From the NCBI GenBank assembly GCA_001687465.1, contig LVLI01000565.1, positions 1 to 64,000 on the forward strand: DNA of 64,000 nt, given 5' to 3'. Of this stretch, positions 45,025 through 56,659 are shown piece by piece (the stretch's first letter is position 1; each line of letters opens with the position of its first letter). The position numbers and the translations under genes are program-made. The notes beneath the pieces were generated by a model, which saw only the letters and a list, made by a program, of their open reading frames with translations, searched no databases and was not told the origin of the DNA. Source of the DNA: Halocafeteria seosinensis (taxonomy: Eukaryota; Sar; Bigyra; Bicosoecida).

Positions 45025-46248
45025 TCACCTAAAGATACTGAAGAGCAGAATAACGAATATGACAACTAGAAATGTCTTGATAATTAGCGATCGATCACTC
45101 GAAATCATCCGGAAGTACTTTGATAATTCACCTTCGGCGGCCGATATGTTTTCATATCTGCATCAGAAAACACATGATTTCGAAACGGTTAAGAAATGTG
45201 ACTGTTTCGTGTGCTTTCACGGTGGACTACGTACGCCACACTAGTGTCTTGATCTATTCGCTCGATTGTTTCGCCCTGTTCAACTACCAAGGTTGCCATC
45301 CTAGTAAACATCTGACCAAGTTCACTTATCGTGCTTTCCACATGTAGAGCGTCATTTGCTCGCCTTTGAGCTTCGTGATAGTTCGCCAATTGCTGAGTTG
45401 AATACTGGTCTTCTGGAAACTGATCTGTTTCTGTTAGGCGCGGGGCGATGGCGCTTTCCCCACTGCCTGAATATGCACTAGAAGTACCCCCTGTATTCAT
45501 ACCACAAATTTCAAATACCTGTAACTTGGTGAGAGTTCATCTAAAAATCATTGCTCACCATTTGTGGTAGCTACGTTCCCGCGTCGACGCACAGCACCGC
45601 CCCATGACGTGTGTTCATCACTTGGCGTTGCAGGGAGAGGCGGCTGCCATTTTGTAGCTGTTGGCGGTCCTTTTCGTTTCTGATTAGAAGCACCATTGGA
45701 TGTTTGTGAAAGACCCTTAAACAACGGGGTATCCATTTTAACCCCGGGTGCCCAACTACTGGTGAACTTTTGTCTGCGTTGCTGCTGTTCCTTCATAGTC
45801 TCGGAGCGAACGCGCAGAGCATGTTGAAAGCTCTTTCCTAAATTCACAAGATGCTGCCTTATGATATCTAATATACATGACCAATGCTTTCGAGTGGCAC
45901 TCTGCAAGCATACCAAAGACTTAACGCTGTACGTGTTAGCACCAAGACCAGGGGAACTAAACCCACCTTGGCTCTTGTTGATTTCTCAATTGCCGTGGAA
46001 AGTTGTTCCATAGACTTTTCATGTCTGGCCATGTTTTCTTTGATCGCCTTACTCAGGTCCTGTATTTGCGCCGAAGGGTCATTGAATAGTCCTTTCTGTC
46101 TGGCCAAATTATTCAACTCCTGTACAGAGCGCCCTGTGCGCCGTAGTTCCGTGCACAGAGCCTGTGTAAATTTATGTATATCGGATTCATTTTTTCTGCA
46201 TTGAGACGAGCTCAACGGTGAGGCAGTGGACTGCATAAATGACGTCAA
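45025..46248 (-). CDS. STX5: Syntaxin 5 / Sed5 Golgi Qa-SNARE
   Basis: Four exons in transcript order: 46248-45967, 45901-45559, 45490-45235, 45157-45025; 337 aa. The N-terminal Habc helices (for example NNLARQKGLFNDPSAQIQDL) precede the LRVRSETMKEQQQRRQKFTS linker typical of syntaxin 5. The SNARE helix ESTISELGQMFTRMATLVVE continues into QGETIERIDQD with the zero-layer Gln. The last exon restores a C-terminal anchor (SLIIKTFLVVIFVILLFSIF). It drives ER-Golgi and intra-Golgi fusion. The final junction (GTACGT donor at 45234) restores the SNARE-TM frame exactly. Confidence 0.93.
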
Positions 46249-46613
46249 AAGACCTACATAACGCGCTTAGGTGGTCCCCGTGGCTGTACGCCACGGCTTC
46301 GGGAGGCTTCCACATGTCGGAAGAAGCTGTCTGTTCGATCGATGCTCATCGGTCTAAGTTCATTTCATTTCTACAGCATCATCCTATGGTTCTATCATGG
46401 GCGGTAATTATCAATACATCTCTTAACAGAGCCAATAGACACTGGCATAGCCTCAACTTCACAAAGTCTCGTTGGATGTATGGGGGGGCATTGTCACATT
46501 GTGTTCATTCAATGAGTGTACATGGTTGTTTGCAGGATTGGAAAGATTTTTTCTAAAATATGCATGCTTGAGAGGAGGCGCTGAGTGGAATAGAACGGAC
46601 AGTACTGACATCG
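46249..46613. promoter_or_regulatory. Divergent intergenic region, syntaxin 5/lipase
   Basis: 365 bp between divergent starts. No motif or gene was recognised. Confidence 0.35.
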
Positions 46614-49057
46614 ATGAGCTTGACGGGAATTACACAGGCTAGCACTTACTATTACAGACGTGGTTCGAGATGGATTCCACCCTTAGCGGCAAGGCTCCGT
46701 GGGAGTGGTATATTCACGCCGACAAGTGTGCGTTGGTCGTCCGATAGCGGCAGGGACACCGGGACAGAACCAGCACCTGTGAAAAAAGCTACATGGAGCT
46801 CCAAACTGAGAGCCCAGTTTAACTCGTGGCTACCAACTGGACGGAGTGAGGACTGGACGCTGGAACTTATCCGAAGATGTGCTCCCTCGGGAATCGATTT
46901 CGTCGTGACCTCCCTTTCCCAACTGGAAAAGGCGTTGGGTGGAAAATGGACATATGAGGACTTGACAATTGGCCTCGTCGCCCTAGGAAGAATGCGTGAA
47001 CAGCAACGGAGACGGAGCCCACCCTATGGAACACAGATTGACTCCAGCAACTCGTTGACATTGACTGAAGACGTTGTAAGTTGCACGTAGCTGATATACA
47101 AGGTGTTCTCGGTACATGTATCTGCTTAGTTTGTGATCTCCAGGACACAATATCTAGTTTGATGAGATACGGACTCCTTGCAGAAAGCGTATATGTCCGC
47201 TATGAAGAGCACGCTCTGGACCATTTGGGATTTACAGCTGATGATATCCTTTCTGCTAGATGGGAAAGCTCTTTGGACGGTATGAGGCCGGCATACTATA
47301 TTGCTATCGACCGGGAGGTAAGTCATCGGTTAGCGTTGGACAAAATGGACCGTCATGTCGTGTCACGCCCTCGCTGCATGTGCATACAGCATAAGGAAAT
47401 CATTGTGTCCATTCGTGGTACAAAGGACCTGACAGATGGCTTAGTCAACCTATGTATGACTCCGATGGAACTCCGTCCGGGCTCGCACGCTCACTCCGGC
47501 ATTACAAGGACCGCATTCTTGATACTAGCTGAGCTTCAACATACGCTTGAACACGCTGTGCGAGATAATCCAGGGTTTAAGGTGACATTCGTTGGTCATT
47601 CATTAGGAGGTGGTGTTGCTGCGATTGTCAGCATTGTCTTGAACGAGAGGATTCCAATCCCTGGGGAACTCTACCAAGAGTTACTGGAGATGTTTCCATC
47701 GCTGAACAGAAACTTCACTGAATCTCTTTCGGACGTACTGCGTACTTCGACGGTCCGTGCTTGCACTTTTGGCACTCCTTCGTGTATTTCTCCGGACCTT
47801 GGTAATCTCGCTGAAGAGTATATAGTCTCTTGCATCCATGGAGATGACATGATCCCCCGATTCCGGCTTACCGCGATGGAACGCTTGAGAAATGACTTGA
47901 GGACGGAGAATTGGCGAGATGAAATTATCCGAATGATTGCTGAGGAAATACAGGAGCATAAACTTAGTGCTAGAATTAGGAGCGTGCGAGAATCCCTTGA
48001 AAAGTGGACGTCCGATTGGGATAGTTCAAAAATAAGGGCATATTCTAATACTACGTTTGAAGGCTATGAAGAGGCACGGCGGGAATATAGCAAGTTTGAA
48101 GAGGAAGTCTCTACGTTTGTAGAAACCCTCAGAGCTGAACTAAGTCACAAAGCCGGTTCGTTCCTCAGTAAAACGCGTGGCCATATTCACCAGGAACTAG
48201 GTGGGTCGCTCTCCTTTAAAGACTTACAAAAGCGGCTCAACCGGCTCCAAACTCTCAAGAAGGAGATGACAAAATCGATCGACAGTACTGTCTTACTGAA
48301 ATTGACCGAGATGCCTTGGAAAATGTCGGAGGATTCCATCCACGATGGCAGCACCCAAACCCAGAAGACCCAGTGGAAAGAACTGTTGGCATCTCTCCCT
48401 TCCTTTTCAAAACGCTCTAAGTCTCAAGGTGATGACACATCTGCATCCGAGGCAAGATTATATGGTTCAATGTATTTCGTTGTTCCAGGGAAATTGTTTC
48501 ATCTAGTCTATGCAACAGAAGAATCCCGGAAATATGTGTATCCTTCGCATTTCTCTCGCCAAGACTGGAAGTGGGAGTTGGAACTCCCCAAGTTAGTTCG
48601 TGTAGCACGGAAACAGCCGCCTGTAACTGCATCCACGGAGTCGGAACAGCGGATCGACGACCACATTTTGGAAGAGAACTCCTTGGGCGAATCCCTGTCA
48701 GGACTCTTCGATAAAGCATTATCCAGTATCCGCACCTCTCAGGGGACTAATGAATTTGTTTCCTCTCTCTCACACTCGCTAGCAAGGTGCTTTGAAGCGT
48801 CTGAACAAGAAGAACATAATACCCCCACGGCTACTGTGGCCGGAAAGCAATTGAAACGTGACTCACTTGGGCTACTGGAGGTTAATCGAAGATATTCGCT
48901 ACCTTCTTCTTCTGAGGGAGATAGCGATTACTTCAAGTATGTGGTGATCTCTCCTTACTTTCTGAGGGACCACTCCGTTAATCGTACCCTAGTTGCGTTG
49001 AAGAGGATATATGATACCATTGATGAAGATAAGGCTAGCAATTCAAGTTTGAAATGA
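46614..49057 (+). CDS. Class-3 (DAGL-like) lipase
   Basis: Three exons: 46614-47075, 47144-47317, 47390-49057; 767 aa. The alpha/beta-hydrolase core carries EIIVSIRGTKD and the nucleophile elbow VTFVGHSLGGGVAAI, so Ser is the nucleophile. FGTPSCISPDL and VSCIHGDDMIPR hold the expected Asp region, the arrangement of Lipase_3/DAG-lipase enzymes that cleave sn-1 esters of acylglycerols. The Arg/Ser-rich N terminus (YYYRRGSRWIPPLAARLRGS) looks like a mitochondrial or plastid presequence. The second intron (72 nt) has no in-frame stop, so its retention would insert 24 residues just before the core. Confidence 0.85.
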
Positions 49058-49212
49058 GGGCGAAATGGGCACCAGTTGCTGTATAACACACTACTGAACT
49101 AACTAGGGGATATGTTACCCTTCTGAAAGAGAAACAGAGGATTTGATAGCCCGTTTGATATGAGAGTGGACTGTGATTTTTCTGAACTAGTCGCGTTCTG
49201 TCGCTTGGGCTT

Positions 49213-50442
49213 TTAGTCTTGTTTCTCACTGATAGTGACCGATCCGCTAAACTGCTCCGCAAGTTCTTCAGCAGAGATGGGGACAATTTCACGTACAGTA
49301 GGCGAAGATCGGAAAAACCTTTCCGAAATGTTTCCCTTAAAGTGCTCGTTTTGGTCTCCATCGACTTCAAAAAGTACGAAATAAATCTTGGAGACATTGT
49401 TGCCTTGGTTTGACAACTGCTGGCGGCAAGATAGCGCCCTCTTGACCTGCAGCTGCGTCACTTTCTGAGCATAGACCACTTTAATGAGAGTATGCTTAGG
49501 ACCACTTTCCTTAACTAGTATGTCGCCTTTCATGTATTGCGTCTTCCCTTCTGTGTCTGTCACATTGGAACCATTGAGCTTGACCGGGATGGGCTGCTCA
49601 AACGTGACGGAGAACCCGAAGCAGTGCAACAAGTATGAAATGCAAATGGCAAACGGTTTATCGGACGTAGGATGTCCAATTTGGGCAACATTTCCGGCTA
49701 TCCTCTCTAACAATCTACGAGATAGGCTGGACTCGGGTTCTGTTCGTGTACGTAACTCTATCAGCTTATCTACTGGCACATCTTCTCGTGCGAGTTCCTC
49801 TATGGCCACATCCTGCTTCTCTAGATCGGCAATGGTATCTTTACTTTTTCGGAAATCAAATTTTGTGTTTTGTCCTGACTTGATGAACGTCACGACAAAT
49901 GCTTTTTCGACCTTGGTTCCTTGTATCTCCATGTGTCGCCAATATGTCAATGCCTGCTTCACTGCAGCCTTCTTGAGAATATTATCGGTTTTGACTTCAA
50001 TGATGACGCACGTCCCCGATTCGTGTTCAATACAGACGTCGACGCGAAGATCAATGGTCTCCTTAAGATCCCCGCTTTGTCCTCGATGCTCCCATCGCAC
50101 AATTTCATCGCCTAACCCGACGTGCACAGTCCTCTCATTGGTCACCCCTTTGTATCCTCGATTCTGAAGAATGTGTGCAATGGCGGCCGAGAAAACAAGT
50201 TCGTATTGAGAACCTATCGTCGCAGCCTGTTCCACGATGTCGTGCATGTTATCATAAGACGGTGGCCACTCTGGGCCACCGCGTCTTTCATGTGCCATCT
50301 TGTACTTCCTTAATTGTCCCCAGAACAACAATCCATTAAGCTTAGACGACACTTCAAGCGGATTCCAGAGCTGCCATAAGGGGGCGAAGAGCGTGTATTC
50401 TACATGCAGCTCGAAAAAGCCACGTGCTAAAAGCTGCTGCAA
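49213..50442 (-). CDS. Tandem PD-(D/E)XK-like nuclease-fold protein
   Basis: Single exon, up to 409 aa. A second ATG (50298, MAHERRGG) is an equally good start. The first domain (about 75-190) has TIDLRVDVCIEHESG then VIIEVKTDNILKK and QALTYWRH. This is the core of a PD-(D/E)XK fold (D135, E149, K151, with helix residues QALTYWR) close to GxxExxY/PDDEXK_3-type proteins. A second unit (about 270-400) repeats the pattern: YMKGDILVKES, HTLIKVVYAQ, VKRALSCRQQL and NVSKIYFVLFE. Its active site is decayed (E and K replaced by K and V). No partner or pathway can be read from the context. It is divergent from the CH-TBC gene. Confidence 0.7.
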   Translation of the reverse strand: MQQLLARGFFELHVEYTLFAPLWQLWNPLEVSSKLNGLLFWGQLRKYKMAHERRGGPEWPPSYDNMHDIVEQAATIGSQYELVFSAAIAHILQNRGYKGVTNERTVHVGLGDEIVRWEHRGQSGDLKETIDLRVDVCIEHESGTCVIIEVKTDNILKKAAVKQALTYWRHMEIQGTKVEKAFVVTFIKSGQNTKFDFRKSKDTIADLEKQDVAIEELAREDVPVDKLIELRTRTEPESSLSRRLLERIAGNVAQIGHPTSDKPFAICISYLLHCFGFSVTFEQPIPVKLNGSNVTDTEGKTQYMKGDILVKESGPKHTLIKVVYAQKVTQLQVKRALSCRQQLSNQGNNVSKIYFVLFEVDGDQNEHFKGNISERFFRSSPTVREIVPISAEELAEQFSGSVTISEKQD

Positions 50443-50798
50443 ACAATCCCCTAAATCGAATCAGCATCTTTGGTGGGCCAATAGTAGTTGCTTGTTTTTG
50501 TCTGACCATGTAGCCAGTTCCTATGTCGAGGCCGTGAACTCGTTTAGAATTCGACTGTCAGAAAAAAAATTAAAAAAATTAGGATCCTGTGAGAATTCAT
50601 GCTAAACACCACAGGAGTCTCTACCATCCACACATATCCGGTATCTCGTTGTTTGTCAGAGATTCCTCATTTCACTTCTGAATTCCCGATCCCTGGGGCT
50701 GGCCGGGATAGTTGAGTCGATTGTGAGGGTGTTGTTGAAGTAGCAGATCCTGCCCAAAGATTCAGTATGTTGTATAGCTGATTCCCTCTCTAATTTAC
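50443..50798. promoter_or_regulatory. Divergent intergenic region, nuclease-like/CH-TBC
   Basis: 356 bp with an A-rich run at 50561-50580. No gene was recognised; the region presumably carries both promoters. Confidence 0.35.
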
Positions 50799-53700
50799 AT
50801 GTTTAGACGCAAGAGGGGCTCCCGCCGCAATACCACGCCTCCCCGAAGCCAGGTGGATGAGCCCTCATCGCCGGCCTCTACGGCGTCAAATACGGCTCAG
50901 GCGCCTCGACTGGCTTCAGCAGGCATGGATGCTCGAGCTATGCAAGAGACTATTGAGTGGGTCGATGAGATATGTGGTATGTATTACAGCCTTGAATCGA
51001 CCTATGGTGTGCCGTAGGATAAGGTACTCAAACTCAAGCGCTGCAGGACCGGTCTCTTCGCTGCAAGAATGCCTCTCGATTGAAATACTTACGCAGCTTT
51101 TGCTCTCGGTATTGCCCGTGCATGCCGTCCCTTCCATACGCGAACAGCTAAAGTTCAGGGACCAATATGAGTCGCTAGGCGCAGGAAAGGCCAACACGAT
51201 CAGCGAAGTGGCATACTTACAGTAAGAGAGCCCTATCAGAAATACGTGTCAACCGTTTGAATGGCATGGTTAAACATGTAACTACAGGGAATGTTTGCGC
51301 TTTGGAATATCTGAGTTATTCTTCCCGGTACGTTGAGGCTTGTTTCATCGCATGATCATTTGAGTTTGAACTGAGCGACTTGAACCGATTGACTTTTGCA
51401 GGGCGATATCGATAGACGGCATACCCGCGTCTTTTCACATATACTTGCCCTACGAAGACTGGATCGATGGAAAAGGAAGCAGCCCTCGAATAAATCCAAA
51501 GAATCTCAAGGGAATAACTTTGTCCAGCATAGTTTAGCCCCGAGCGATTTTGCACCACAATACTCCACAATGGACGGTAAGAGTCGGGCGCCGTTTTCTC
51601 CAAGTATGATGGACTATTGTGACACGGTCAATAAAATTGAATTCATTATAAGCACCCATATATCAATGGAGGGAAGGTCTACCCTGCAATCGTACAGTGA
51701 ACATGCAGCTTTGTATCATGGATTGACGTCGATGCTCGGCATCGGCGGACATAGAAGGCTGTGGAAGTTCTTGATATCGTTTTATCCGGAACTCTTTTTC
51801 AGAGACAGCGAAATCAAATCGTGGGATGACCCACCTGTTCCAGTCCATCAGGAGCATTGGAACACAGTTAAGATGCTTTGCAGAGAAGGGGTCCCAGAAG
51901 ACTGCAGGGGCTGGTGCTGGTTTGCAATGTCAGGAGCATACTCTCGAATGTTAAGAGAATCTGGCCCAGTGAAGAGAGACCTAGCCACCGATGATAATTT
52001 TTACGCATCTCTATGCAGAAGAGGTATGAATCTACTGAGTGCAACAGAGGATAGGGACACGTTCGCTCAGGTGGCCAAAGAAGTCCTTGGAAGCAACTTC
52101 AATGCTGCTGCTCATATCAATGATATGCGAGAGTCTTTTGAGCAAATCAAGAAAGACTTTCGAAGAACCTTGAACAATATTGATCCAATACTTGAAGCCC
52201 GAACAACTCTGGAATACAGTTTATGGGGAGTTACCAGGAATCATTACTCTTCCAATCCTGAGACCGCTGATGACGACTATTTTGGAGGATGCCAAACATT
52301 AACGTCGAACACCTATGACGTGCCTTGTCCACACAAAGGCAAGGAAGGTAAATGCTCGGCTGATTTAGAATTAGACGCGAGCGAAAAATCCCTGCGACAC
52401 CTCGAGGAAGGTACTACGTCGATGAAACTCGAGTACCAGCCTCCCTCCCCGGCTCGTCGCTATTCGAGTGGAATCCACATCTACGGTACTCCTGAAGCTA
52501 ACAGGCGAGGGCGAGCGACAGATGATTGTACATTATTTGACGAGGAGAATGGCCGCTTAGTACTATTTCAGCCTTTTGTAGGCAACACTGTAAAACTTAG
52601 CGAAGCGGCTGTAAAGATCTTAGATTTACCTCGCCTGCCGACTTCTTTGTGCTACACCATGACTTGCGATACTGCTACAGATGTGCGGGAATGGCTTGGA
52701 GCACACATTCTCGGAAGCATTTCAGAGGAGCATGCATCTTACACGGAAGCTATGTTAGAGGTTAAACTCGCCATACAGATGAATCCTTCTTCGCTGTGGA
52801 GGGTTTTAAGTGCAACTTGTCTCTATTTACCGTCGGTAGGTTATTGCCAAGGGATGAACTTTATTGCTGCCCACGCCCTGAGGTGGCTATGCGAAGAGGA
52901 AGCGTTTTGGTGCTTGGCTCAGTTAATTGAGTCGTTATTCCCAGGTCGTGGAAACTATTTTTCCTCCATGGAAATTGTGAGTGCTGATCAGGATATCGTG
53001 TCCTCTTTGATGGATGATAGTTTCCGGGAAAATCTGCAATTTCTCAATTTCGAAGAATCTCAAGAACTTTGTCAAAGCATTTCTGCCACAACTCCTCGAT
53101 GGCACCTTTGCGCGTTCGCTGCACCGTTTCCACCTGCTTTTACAGACCGATTATGGGATGGCTTGTTCCAAGAAGGAACGTCAGCTTTATTTCGGACTTC
53201 ATTATCCATAATCAAATTCGTCATGGAGAAGTGGGGTCCTATCAAAGCACCAGTTCTTCATGATTTTATCGCCGAAGTTGCACGTTTCCCCACTTGGATT
53301 AGTAAGGAACTCCGTTCCAGGACCCCGGCGACAAGGCTAGCCGATAGACTGGAGCCTAACATAAGCATCAAAGAGGCATTTGCAGAACCCGGTTGCAATA
53401 GAAAGGCCGAACTTTCGGAAGAATCTAAAACGCTATGGGTATTACGATATGCGCTTCAATGTTTGCACAATCAAGATCGGGCCTTCTTCGATGGCTTGAT
53501 CGTGCCGAGTCATAATGGAGATAACATCGGGTCTCTTTGGTTACGGCCCCAACCTCATCCAAACGTATTGACCCTTTTCTTTGATGGTATACAGACTTGT
53601 ACAGATGTCGCCGGAGACGTTGTACCTCGCCCAGTATTATCTAGTATCCGCGTGAATGATGAGGAAGACGCAGTTGTTGATATTGTTATTCTGCTGAAGT

Positions 53701-56167
53701 CTTTACAGGAGTTTAAAGCCCTAGCAGGGTGCAGCCTGAACGGCATACACGAAAGTGCTACGGCTTCTTCCTCGCCTGAAATTCCCTCAATTTGTGTTCC
53801 CGTGTTGAAGCTAATCTATCCGGCAGACACATCGATAGAGAGCGTGACCTCGACATTTCCAGCCAGCCCTCGTACCAACAGAAGACGGGCGAGTCACGAC
53901 CTGTCAGCCATTCATTCTACATTCAACGAGTTGAGGCCACGGAGAGCATCTATTAACAACTCGGAGCTTTGTAAATCTACCTCTACGATGAGTAAGCATA
54001 AAATCTTTACTTCGTTCGCATGCTATCTCAGTATCTGACTCGGTGGAATGCAGGTCGTTTGGCATCCAAAGTCGGGGAGAAATTGATAAAGCGGGCGTCC
54101 TCGCGTGAAGATCATGCTCATACAGAAGGACCGGTTAGGCGTCAAAGCCCGAAAAGAACTCAGAGGAAAGGACATCCTAGCCCTGATCGTTTGCAAGAAG
54201 CAGCGAGTCGAAAATTCAAACGCTTCCAGCGACGCACGATAAAGACCATGGTCTCAGAGCGGGTGAGAGCTGTTATTTCCCAATGGCAGAGTTTACTTCA
54301 GAGTAAAGTAGTGAGTAGCTCGGTGGGGTGTAGGCTGTGGCTCTGGCTACCACTGAGCCAATCGAGAAAGACGGCTGACGTTGTTAGTCCTTTCGTGCAT
54401 GAATTAATACCTCTCCGCGAAGAAGAGCTCTCCAGATGGATATGGCTTTGCTGGGTTGGGTTGTTCGGTTTGAAAGGAGAGAATGATTTGCTGGATGGAT
54501 TTCCCATTACAGATGTAGCCTTACTTCCCCGTGGGAGCATATTTGAGGTGTCTACTGAGAAAATACCTAAAACTATCAATCTGGATAGTCAGTGGGCACA
54601 GTATTGGACAAGGATTGCGAGCACTAGTTGCGTATACAGACTTGAGGTGGATGGCAGCGTCAATATGGACAAAGACGCTCAGCTATTTCCTCACATATTG
54701 CTAAGGAAAGCGGGGACTACCGTGTGTGAACGCGCGTGCATACAGCTTTTGGCCATTCTACTTAGAGACATATCGTTTTGGATACTCCGTAACGTCTATA
54801 ACCATAAACGGTATGCGGAGATACACATAGAGTTGGATGCCAATCTCTCCCAGGTAACAAGAGCGGCGATACACCCGAAAGAGGAGAAACGGACAGAATT
54901 GTATCCATTTTTCTCAAAGGGATTGTTTGGTCTCATGGTAAACTTGTACAAGCAAGGAATCGAAGAAAGCATATTGCCTGTGCTACTCCGGGTGACACAG
55001 GGTCGCTTGAAAGCGTCAAAGATGAAGTCACTGGTGTGGAGTAAAGACTGTGAAGTTTCGTCCAGTAGGCTGCGCACGACCAGAGTTGCGCTGATGGCAT
55101 GGAATGACCACCTGAATACACTAACAAAACGAGAGTCCGCCCGCGGCAGCGACATTGATAGGCTTCTGGAGGCGGAGAGAATTAAGCTCCAAAGAGGACT
55201 AGTCGTAAACAAAGCGGTTGAGCAGTTAACAGAGTCATCCTTTCAAATACATTGCGGAATGGTAGAGCCCAGCCCATCTTCGACAACCAACGAAGACCTC
55301 CAATTCGTGCTGGCTAATGAGACCCAAGACCGGTCAGCAGAGCGGGTGCTTAGTATGAAGCAGGACGTTCCATTGTATCATGGATCTCGCTTGTATAGAA
55401 TGTCTCCCGAGGATACGCTCACCTCCGAAGAAGCTGCAAGTAATGGTGAAAACTCTGCCACAGGCTCAAACGAGGAGGAGAGCAGCATGAGAACTCGCCA
55501 GGGCAGCGTCAGCAGGCCTCAACCTGGAGTAAATACAGAAAAACGAAGAGGATCGCACTATGTTCGACTACTACGCTCAGTTGAGCAAGCCAAGGGAACG
55601 AGCTTGGGAGATGTTGTGGAGGCAAATGGCGAGTCGAGCGCCGTTGCTCAAGTCAAGTTTCCTTGTGAGAGGAAGCTGGCGTTCTGGTATGGTAACCAGC
55701 CGTGTATGTACAGTTCGACTTCCGGGCTACTCGAGGAATATTTTTTGTACGATACGTACAAACTCACCTACAGTGTTTCCTCCCTCGCGGTCGCGCTTGT
55801 GTGCAAGTTTAAGAACATCACCAGTTTGTCGAATACAATCTCAGCGGTGGATCCCCTCTTTTTTGCTCCTGAGACCGTCGCTCCTTCAGAGCGTTACCGG
55901 GCTCTGTCTGAAACGTATATAGACGTGATAAAAACTGACGCTGATGAGAACGGCTACCGTTTAAAGTCTCGCAAGAATAGCGCCCCAGTGAAGGGAAGCA
56001 CTCCGTCTGACACAGCGAGTCGTTACACAAGCTTCTCGTCTGAATCCTCCGACCGGCCATCTATTCAACCGGAAGAGATATTACTTAAACCAACGATGTC
56101 CCGGAAGTTATTCGAGCAGTATATGCGCTCGTCCAAAGTGGAGCGTGTCACACTTATAAAGAGATGA
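50799..56167 (+). CDS. Giant TBC-domain RabGAP with CH-like N terminus
   Basis: Five exons: 50799-50976, 51047-51221, 51288-51327, 51402-53991, 54054-56167; 1,698 aa. A TBC domain spans about 270-760: GVPEDCRGWCWFAMSG, the arginine finger IKKDFRRT (I380, D383, R386), the glutamine finger GYCQGMNF (Q614) and EAFWCLAQLIESLFPGRGNYF. Both catalytic fingers are intact, so Rab GTPase activation is expected. Unusually about 190 low-complexity residues lie between the fingers. The N-terminal 150 residues (LQECLRFGISELFFPGDID...VFSHILALRRLDRW) resemble the C-terminal helices of a calponin-homology domain. The last 700 residues (LWLPLSQSRKTADVV...) match nothing I know. Confidence 0.8.
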
Positions 56168-56659
56168 TGCGACGCACTCTAGAACAGGTCTTATCGATCG
56201 AAAGCAAATAGTGCGTCGAGTTCGGTACCCAGTCGACGACCTCGAGTTCCTTCACACTGTAGAGAAACCTGATGTGGTAAGAAAACGTTGATACCGCACA
56301 GTTGCTGAAACGCGGTAGCAGATACTTTGCACTTGTGCTCTAAGGGAAACGGTATACACATGCATTCAGTACGCCTAAATTCCACGGTCGCTGGAGATTT
56401 CCTGCTACGGCGAGGTCCCTAAGTGAACTCCGAAAACGATTATGTACTGGGGATCAAGACTGTGTTTGGAACCAGTGAAGAGAACCTTGAGGCAGAACTG
56501 GAGAGTGTGCCCTTGCAAATCTTTGGCTTCGTCGGCAAACGCTCCGACGGGGCAACTCTCGACAGCACCGAACGCAATCATTAAACGAGAGACGGCAACG
56601 CGAAAGCGTCCACTGGTTAGTTTCCGCTGGACCAAGGTATTTTCAATTAATCGTACACA
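56168..56659. other. Convergent intergenic stretch
   Basis: 492 bp between the CH-TBC stop and the stop of the orphan helical gene. No feature was recognised. Confidence 0.35.

Noticed and set aside
49484-50167. 227-aa plus-strand frame opposite the PD-(D/E)XK-like gene
   Set aside because: Low-complexity Ser/Cys/Thr-rich shadow of the conserved minus-strand protein.
50977-50989. 13-nt intron at the end of CH-TBC exon 1
   Set aside because: Frame could be kept, but 13 nt is too short to splice. The 70-nt intron 50977-51046 gives a full in-frame CDS.
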